The notes under the pieces: generated by a model
What the model was told of the DNA's origin: nothing
What the model saw: only the letters and a program-made list of their open reading frames with translations
Database searches by the model: none
Program-made: the position numbers and the translations under genes
NCBI GenBank assembly: GCA_009781955.1
Contig: WQUT01000082.1
Location: 1 to 8,667 of the forward strand
Direction of reading: 5' to 3'
DNA from: Pseudomonadota bacterium
GTDB lineage: Bacteria; Pseudomonadota; Alphaproteobacteria; Rs-D84
DNA length: 8,667 nt
Shown: positions 5,118-8,667 of the stretch, piece by piece
Layout of the letters: each line of letters opens with the position of its first letter
Numbering within the stretch: position 1 is the stretch's first letter

Positions 5118-5990
5118 ATGAAGAAAATTATATCCTTGGCAGTTTTGCCATTTCTGTTGGCGGCGTGCGCCAGTGACAACACCGGCGGAACATACGGCAC
5201 GCCATCCGGCAGTTTGGGCGAAGAATCGCTGACCGATGCCACGGTCCCGTCGCAAACGGATGATTCATACCTGTTGGCGCCCGCGCCGAAATTCTATATC
5301 GGCACGCCATATAAAGTGGAAGACACCCTGTATACCCCCGCGGAAGACATGTATTACAACCAGACGGGCATCGCGGGCATTATACCCGTTGACCTGAACG
5401 GCAGCCAGACAACAAATGGCGAAACATTTGACGTGAACCAGATGGTCGCGACGTCAAAGACTCTGCCGCTGCCCACTATCGTTCGCGTGACGAACCTGAA
5501 CAACGGAAACTCGGCCGTGCTGCGCGTTAACAACCGCGGGCCGTTTATCAATTCCCGCATCATGGACGTGTCGCCGGCCGCCGCCCGCAAATTGGGCATG
5601 ACCGGCCAGACCAAGGTTCAGATACAGGTGTTGGCCGACCAATCGGCCCAGGTAAAGGCCGCAACGCTGGGGACGGCGGTAACGGCCGCGCCGGTTGTGA
5701 CATCGCCCCAGCCGACATACACGCCGCCCGTTGCGACAACCGGCGGAACGGGCCCATACAGCGTCCAGGTCGCGGCATTCTATTCGGAAGACAACGCGAA
5801 TTCCATGGTGCAGAGAATGTCAAAATACGGCGACGCCCGCGTGGTGCAGGAATCCGGAATGTATAAAGTCCGCCTGATCAACATGGATGCCGCCGGCGCG
5901 CGCAGCACGATTGACGCGTTGCGCAGGAATGAAAGCATGGCCCCCGGACTGCTGAAAGACGGCAGATGGATAAATCCTGATTCAATATAA
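5118..5990 (+). CDS. RlpA-like SPOR-domain lipoprotein with altered catalytic residues
   Basis: A 290-residue lipoprotein: signal peptide with lipobox LAAC (Cys17), a linker, the RlpA double-psi beta-barrel region (about 58-172), a Pro/Thr-rich linker (about 190-212) and a C-terminal SPOR domain (about 213-285, GPYSVQVAAFYSEDNANSM). RlpA acts at the septum, binds denuded peptidoglycan through SPOR, and in some species cleaves it. Here TTNGETFD keeps Glu102, but the usual AAHKTLP reads ATSKTLP (His to Ser113) and RVNDRGPF reads RVNNRGPF (Asp to Asn139); the usual ASWYG is AGIIP. These are positions linked to RlpA activity, so it may bind glycan without cutting it. Start 5118 is set by AAGGAGG (5104-5110); the in-frame GTG at 5100 lies before it. 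It is monocistronic with its own terminator. Confidence 0.88.
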   Translation: MKKIISLAVLPFLLAACASDNTGGTYGTPSGSLGEESLTDATVPSQTDDSYLLAPAPKFYIGTPYKVEDTLYTPAEDMYYNQTGIAGIIPVDLNGSQTTNGETFDVNQMVATSKTLPLPTIVRVTNLNNGNSAVLRVNNRGPFINSRIMDVSPAAARKLGMTGQTKVQIQVLADQSAQVKAATLGTAVTAAPVVTSPQPTYTPPVATTGGTGPYSVQVAAFYSEDNANSMVQRMSKYGDARVVQESGMYKVRLINMDAAGARSTIDALRRNESMAPGLLKDGRWINPDSI

Positions 5991-6018
5991 AAAATGCCGC
6001 GAAAGCGGCATTTTTTAT
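5989..6018 (+). terminator. Intrinsic terminator after the RlpA-like gene
   Basis: Stem TGCCGC / GCGGCA, GAAA loop, A-rich left flank and six Ts, starting directly at the stop codon. It is nearly identical to the terminator at 846-873. Confidence 0.9.
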
Positions 6019-6020
6019 AA

Positions 6021-6160
6021 CTGTCACTCCGGAGCGGGCTATAAACTGTAGGGGCAAATAATTATTTGCCCCTACATAATTTCGTTTTGCTTTCGTATCA
6101 TTGTATCGGTTTATAAGTTATGATGGATTAAAGCCCCACTCCGGCCGGCGCGGGAATGAC
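6021..6160. repeat. Palindromic intergenic element with GTCAYTCC ends
   Basis: The ends are inverted: GTCACTCC (6023-6030) and GGAATGAC (6153-6160). A second pair lies just inside, CCGGAGCGGGCT (6029-6040) against AGCCCCACTCCGG (6132-6144), one base longer. Inside is a perfect 30-base palindrome at 6047-6076 (arm TGTAGGGGCAAATAA). No open frame accounts for it. It is probably a MITE-like repeat of a second family, related by its ends to the element at 6555-6653. Confidence 0.75.
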
Positions 6161-6185
6161 AAAAGGGATGAGGAAATCCTTCCGA

Positions 6186-6214
6186 TTTAATGTTGCCGCG
6201 ACAAATGGTAAAAT
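6186..6214 (+). promoter_or_regulatory. Candidate promoter of the small lipoprotein gene
   Basis: Extended -10 TGGTAAAAT (TAAAAT at 6209-6214) with a weak TTTAAT -35 (6186-6191) 17 bases upstream. Expected start near 6221 gives a leader of about 22 bases, the same as for the other promoters here. Confidence 0.45.
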
Positions 6215-6242
6215 CAAAGCGCACAAACTAAAAGGATGCGCC

Positions 6243-6407
6243 ATGAAAAAACTCTTTATCGCTGCCGCCGTTGTCGGCACGGCACTATCTATCGCCGGAT
6301 GCTCTATGGGCAGCGGCCCATCGGACCAGCCCAGCGCGCGCAGCATGCGGCGGGCCAACGCCCCCGGGGTCCAGGATTCCGGAACGCGAACCAAAAGCTG
6401 TTACTGA
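6243..6407 (+). CDS. Small lipoprotein, 54 residues, unknown function
   Basis: Start ATG 6243 is preceded by AAAGGA (6231-6236) at six bases. The product has a lysine-initiated signal peptide ending in SIAGC, with Cys20 as lipidation site, leaving a mature chain of 35 residues rich in Ser, Arg, Gly and Pro and ending in KSCY. Small entericidin-like or envelope-stress lipoproteins have such a shape, but no family motif is recognisable. The mature residue at +2 is Ser, which would favour outer-membrane sorting in enterobacteria. It has its own promoter and a terminator. The frame stays open upstream to 6156, but this lacks a ribosome site. Confidence 0.75.
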   Translation: MKKLFIAAAVVGTALSIAGCSMGSGPSDQPSARSMRRANAPGVQDSGTRTKSCY

Positions 6408-6424
6408 TAGTCTTCTGTCCCTTG

Positions 6425-6451
6425 AACGCCCACCGGATGGCGGGCGTTTTT
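6425..6451 (+). terminator. Intrinsic terminator after the small lipoprotein gene
   Basis: Stem AACGCCC / GGGCGTT (6425-6431 with 6442-6448) with possible further pairing in the ACCGGATGGC loop, followed by a run of Ts (6447-6451). Confidence 0.8.
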
Positions 6452-6460
6452 ACATTATGC

Positions 6461-6538
6461 GACTACCCCGGATTTCTTAAACTCGCTCCGCTCGTTAACA
6501 AAATCCGACCCTTCGGAGAAGGGTATCTAGCGCTCATT
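6461..6538 (-). repeat. Single composite hairpin unit
   Basis: It starts with the tail GACTACCCCG (6461-6470), then the middle stem GGATTT / AAATCC (6470-6475 with 6501-6506), then the head hairpin ACCCTTC-GGA-GAAGGGT (6508-6524), then the border box TAGCGCTCAT. Layout and border box match the left half of 904-1076, while the middle stem sequence is unrelated. Confidence 0.75.
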
Positions 6539-6554
6539 TAATTATTGATTTAAC

Positions 6555-6653
6555 GTCCCCGGATATTTCCTGGCCGCGCTATCCCCGCCCAACAAAATCT
6601 CGCGATTTTGTTGGGACCCGGGTTCCGAGCACTGCGGAAATTCCGGGGATGAC
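6555..6653. repeat. Palindromic element with GTC(AT)CCCCGGA ends
   Basis: The outer inverted repeat is 6555-6570 (GTCCCCGGATATTTCC) with 6636-6653 (GGAAATTCCGGGGATGAC), differing by a two-base gap and one mismatch. The inner hairpin has a 12-bp perfect stem CCCAACAAAATC / GATTTTGTTGGG with loop TCGC (6588-6615). The inner core and the following ACCCGGG recur inside the era insertion (7013-7046). Confidence 0.78.
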
Positions 6654-6666
6654 ATATGCGGATAGC

Positions 6667-6695
6667 TTGATTATCCAAATTTAATGTGCTATAAA
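6667..6695 (+). promoter_or_regulatory. Promoter of era, predicted leaderless
   Basis: TTGATT (6667-6672), a 17-base spacer and TATAAA (6690-6695) with TG at 6687-6688 (extended -10). The expected transcription start, about seven bases after the -10, coincides with ATG 6702. The in-frame ATG at 6684 overlaps the promoter and is not a credible start. Confidence 0.6.
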
Positions 6696-6701
6696 TTCGG
6701 C

Positions 6702-7868
6702 ATGAAAAATACTCATTCCGGTTTCATCGCCATCATCGGTCCGACCAACGCGGGCAAGAGCACCCTGATCAATCAAATCATGGAGCGCAAGGTTTCCATT
6801 GTCTCGCACAAGGTTCAGACCACGCGCACGCGGATCCGCGCCGTCAAAATGGTTGATGCCGACACGGGCGCATCCCACCCCTCATGCCCACCCCACGCGA
6901 CACAACCAGTCGCGCGGGGGCCCCGGTGGGGGGGGGCGGCGCGCGATTTTACGGGCCTGGGGGGGGGCTATGATTCTGGTAACAAAGATAGCCCCCCCTC
7001 GTCGCCATCCCACCCAACGAAATCTGCGATTTCGTCGGGGCCCGGGGCGGCGACACTCCCCCCCAAGAGGGGGGAGACGCGCGCTCACTCGGACACCCCA
7101 CCAGTCCAACTTATCTTCGTTGACACGCCCGGCGTTTTCAAACCGGCGCGCCGGCTGGATCGCGCGATGGTGGCCGCGGCCACGGACGCGGTGACGGACG
7201 CGGATGCCGTCCTGCTGATTGTGGATGCGATGCACGGGGTGACGCCGACAATCCGCCACATTGCCGAATTGCTGCAGAAATCAAACGCCGGGGGGCAAAA
7301 GCCTATTTTCGCGGTGATAAATAAAACAGATGCGGTGAAAAAGGCCGATTTGCTGCCCATTGCCGCCGAATTGTCCCAATTGGCGCCGTTCGGGGAAATA
7401 TTTATGCTCAGCGCGCTGAAAGACGAATTGGGAAAGAATGGCCCGCTGGATAAAATGTTGCGCGCGCTGGCCGACGTTATGCCGGAATCGCCATACCTCT
7501 TTGACCCGCATGATTACGCGGATGTGCCGGACGAGCTGTATCTGGCAGAGCTGACCCGCGAAAAGATTTACAAATTCGTGCATCAGGAATTGCCCTATCA
7601 TATTCACGTAGTGACGGAAAAGACCGAAACGGATCCGGAAGGCGTTTTGGAAATTTACCAAAAAATCCTTGTCGCGTCCGAGAACCACAAAAAGATTGTG
7701 GTGGGTTCCGGCGGCGCGCAGTTGAAACAAATCGGCACGGCGGCGCGGCACGATATTCAAGATCAATGGGGCGTGAACGCGCGGCTGCACTTGTTCGTGC
7801 GCGTGGAACCCGACTGGGAAGACCGCCGCGAGAATTACGAAGAGCAAGGGTTGGAGTTTAAGAAATAA
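6702..7868 (+). CDS. era: GTPase Era with a large in-frame repeat-derived insertion
   Basis: Era is an essential GTPase that binds the 3' end of 16S rRNA and helps mature the 30S subunit. All landmarks are present: G1 GPTNAGKS (13-20), G2 region QTTRTR (39-44), G3 DTPG (141-144), G4 NKTD (207-210), G5 SALK (237-240), and a C-terminal KH domain (about 325-355, with GSGG in place of the more usual GKGG). The protein is 388 residues; the usual length is about 300. The excess is residues about 56-134, between G2 and G3, where other Era proteins have a short beta-hairpin turn. The segment is low-complexity, Pro/Gly/Ser-rich and coded by hairpin repeats. Outside it the protein aligns well, with alphaproteobacterial sequence such as VFKPARRLDRAMV. 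Start 6702 is chosen from the promoter position; no Shine-Dalgarno is visible, fitting a leaderless message. Confidence 0.94.
   Translation: MKNTHSGFIAIIGPTNAGKSTLINQIMERKVSIVSHKVQTTRTRIRAVKMVDADTGASHPSCPPHATQPVARGPRWGGAARDFTGLGGGYDSGNKDSPPSSPSHPTKSAISSGPGAATLPPKRGETRAHSDTPPVQLIFVDTPGVFKPARRLDRAMVAAATDAVTDADAVLLIVDAMHGVTPTIRHIAELLQKSNAGGQKPIFAVINKTDAVKKADLLPIAAELSQLAPFGEIFMLSALKDELGKNGPLDKMLRALADVMPESPYLFDPHDYADVPDELYLAELTREKIYKFVHQELPYHIHVVTEKTETDPEGVLEIYQKILVASENHKKIVVGSGGAQLKQIGTAARHDIQDQWGVNARLHLFVRVEPDWEDRRENYEEQGLEFKK
6867..7103. mobile_element. Palindromic repeat insertion inside era
   Basis: About 237 bases (79 codons) dense in hairpins: CGCGAC / GTCGCG (6896-6901 with 6909-6914), an 11-bp stem GGGGGGGCTAT / ATAGCCCCCCC (6961-6971 with 6988-6998), CGAAATC-TGC-GATTTCG (7018-7034) enclosed by GTCGCC / GGCGAC (7001-7006 with 7048-7053), and CTCCCCCCC / GGGGGGAG (7056-7076). 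The CCCAACGAAATC core matches the intergenic element at 6555-6653. The right end shares, inverted, the string GCGCGTCTCCCCCC with the queA insertion. Exact borders are uncertain by several codons. Confidence 0.8.
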
Positions 7869-7921
7869 ACCACCCCGTCTTGCGGCTATGCCGCAAGACA
7901 CCCCTCCAATAGGAGGGGAAC
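7869..7921 (-). repeat. Composite hairpin unit between era and the HAD gene
   Basis: Tail ACCACCCCGTC (7869-7879), middle hairpin TCTTGCGGC-TAT-GCCGCAAGA (7878-7898), head hairpin CCCCTCCAATAGGAGGGG (7901-7918) with GGGGAAC end. It has the same layout as 3428-3483. It starts at the base after the era stop and is flanked by a direct repeat of the era 3' end. Confidence 0.85.
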
Positions 7922-7930
7922 CCCAGAGGA

Positions 7931-7954
7931 CAAGGGTTGGAGTTTAAAAAATGA
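7931..7954 (+). pseudogene. Duplicated 3' end of era
   Basis: CAAGGGTTGGAGTTTAA occurs at 7845-7861 (end of era) and again at 7931-7947; over 22 bases the two copies differ at one base. Read in the era frame the second copy again spells QGLEFKK followed by TGA (7952-7954), and that TGA overlaps the ATG of the next gene as ATGA. It looks like the ancestral end of era, displaced by the repeat unit. Confidence 0.8.
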
Positions 7955-8511
7955 AAAAGAATACGAGATATATTTTAGACATTAACGGAGTTATACAAGA
8001 ATATGCAGCAAATCAAGCTAAAAGATTTGGATTTTTCCTGATGTTTCGGCTGAAACTTACCCCGTGGGGGTTTGCAAGAATAATGTCGGATATAAAAAGA
8101 AATGGCGAAAACGCATCGCAAACGGCGCAGAAATTTGTAGAGATGTATTACGAGGCTGATCAGCATATAAAGACCCCATTTTTGCCCGGAGCGGTAAATA
8201 CCGTAAAAAACTTGTTAAAAAATCATCCTGTGCATATATGTTCGGCAAATAAATACTCATGCAAGTCGGATAAAAAATATGCGGATTATTTGACCAAAGA
8301 AATCGGCAACTTTGAAGAAATATATTTTGTAAAACCATCAGAATCAAAATCGGGCTATTATGAAAGCGTAAAGGAAAGATTTCCAGACGATGAAATCATA
8401 GTGATAGAGGATTCGGGGCGTCATATAAATGATGCGGAGTCCATCGGATTAAAGACTTTGAAGTGCGATCGCAAAATTGGCATCGCCGGACTAAAAAGCT
8501 TTGCGCCCTAA
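7951..8511 (+). CDS. HAD-like hydrolase
   Basis: A 186-residue protein with haloacid dehalogenase landmarks: motif I LDINGV (8-14, nucleophile Asp10; the second acidic position is Asn12 in place of the usual Asp), motif II ICSANK (Ser98), motif III lysine in FVKPSESKSGYY (Lys128 or Lys133), and motif IV VIEDSGRHINDAESIGLKTL (151-170, Glu153 and Asp154). Length and a helical insert (about 15-75) suggest a small-cap subgroup I enzyme, probably a phosphatase; the substrate is unknown. It is cytoplasmic with no signal peptide. GGAG (7939-7942), eight bases before the ATG, is the ribosome site and lies within the duplicated era end. The stop overlaps the queA start (TAATG). The gene is AT-richer than era and murJ, though still in operon-like context. 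Confidence 0.85.
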   Translation: MKKNTRYILDINGVIQEYAANQAKRFGFFLMFRLKLTPWGFARIMSDIKRNGENASQTAQKFVEMYYEADQHIKTPFLPGAVNTVKNLLKNHPVHICSANKYSCKSDKKYADYLTKEIGNFEEIYFVKPSESKSGYYESVKERFPDDEIIVIEDSGRHINDAESIGLKTLKCDRKIGIAGLKSFAP

Positions 8512-8667
8512 TGAAAGTTTCCGAATTTGATTTTGAATTGCCATCCGAATTAATCGCCCAGCATCCTTTGCCACAGCGCGATGCATCGCGGATGCTGGTG
8601 GTGGGAGAGAGCGCGTCTCCCCCCATAGGGGGGGAGTGGCTCGGCGCCGCTTGCGGCGACGGCCGAG
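8511..8667 (+). CDS. queA: QueA, tRNA preQ1(34) S-adenosylmethionine ribosyltransferase-isomerase, N-terminal part
   Basis: Only the first 52 codons are in the window. FDFELPSELIAQHPLPQRDASRMLVV is the diagnostic QueA N-terminus. QueA moves the ribosyl part of S-adenosylmethionine to 7-aminomethyl-7-deazaguanine in tRNA, giving epoxyqueuosine. The ATG overlaps the HAD stop by one base (TAATG), suggesting translational coupling. After LVVGE (residue 33) the normal sequence is lost, and codons 34-52 read SASPPIGGEWLGAACGDGR, encoded by a hairpin repeat (8611-8667). The frame is still open at the window edge, so this may be an in-frame insertion like the one in era, or the beginning of a disrupted gene. 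Confidence 0.88.
   Translation, partial: MKVSEFDFELPSELIAQHPLPQRDASRMLVVGESASPPIGGEWLGAACGDGR
8611..8667 (+). mobile_element. Palindromic repeat insertion inside queA, cut by the window edge
   Basis: Head hairpin TCTCCCCCC-ATA-GGGGGGGA (8616-8635), GTGGC junction, then a middle hairpin CTCGGC / GCCGAG (8640-8645 with 8662-8667) holding CGCCGC / GCGGCG. The string GCGCGTCTCCCCCC (8611-8624) recurs inverted at 7069-7082 in the era insertion. The unit's tail is outside the window. Confidence 0.8.

Noticed and set aside
6156..6242. Longer reading frame upstream of the small lipoprotein
   Set aside because: It has no ribosome site, overlaps the end of a repeat element and the promoter, and would bury the signal peptide.
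6684..6701. ATG 6684 as era start
   Set aside because: It lies inside the era promoter, before the -10 box; 6702 matches the family N-terminus.
6867..7103. Intein or intron in era
   Set aside because: The insert lacks splice-junction residues, endonuclease blocks or intron catalytic structure; it is a low-complexity, hairpin-coded open frame.

Overview
The window reads as chromosomal DNA from an uncultured alphaproteobacterium. The clearest taxonomic signal is Era, whose P-loop and DTPGVFKPARRLDRAMV segments are of alphaproteobacterial type. BamD, RlpA and HU also fit a Gram-negative proteobacterium. Most genes are GC-rich; the DUF559 gene and the HAD gene are visibly more AT-rich. Assignment below class level is not possible from this sequence.

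Layout. 1-128: C-terminus of an HU-type DNA-binding protein, ending in a strong terminator that is also one arm of a nested palindrome (131-315). 391-831: a small membrane-anchored EF-hand protein. 904-1076: an inverted pair of palindromic repeat units. 1119-2886 (minus strand): bamD, a histidine phosphatase and a Rid-family protein, read in that order as a probable operon. 2962-3483: a DUF559 endonuclease-like gene enclosed almost to the base by two inverted copies of the repeat unit. 3509-5017: murJ. 5118-5990: an RlpA-like lipoprotein with altered catalytic positions. 6021-6160: another palindromic element. 6243-6407: a 54-residue lipoprotein. 6461-6653: two more repeat elements. 6702-7868: era with a large in-frame insertion. 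7869-7921: a repeat unit. 7951-8511: a HAD-like hydrolase. 8511 to the end: the start of queA, which also runs into the repeat sequence in frame.

Housekeeping functions centre on the envelope (BamD in outer-membrane protein assembly, MurJ flipping lipid II, the RlpA-like SPOR protein probably at the septum) and on RNA and ribosome maturation (Era, QueA).

The main novelty candidate is a family of composite hairpin repeats. Each unit has a head of type AATTCCCC-stem-GGGG, a variable middle hairpin and a tail CGGGGTAGT. Units occur singly, as inverted pairs, around the DUF559 gene, beside a duplicated 3' end of era, and as in-frame protein-coding insertions in two conserved genes (era and queA). 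I infer a mobile palindromic-element system in which the DUF559 nuclease could be the mobilising enzyme. It is analogous to REP/RAYT pairs and to Rickettsia palindromic elements, but with a different enzyme. The repeats and their positions are directly visible; the mobilisation role is inference.
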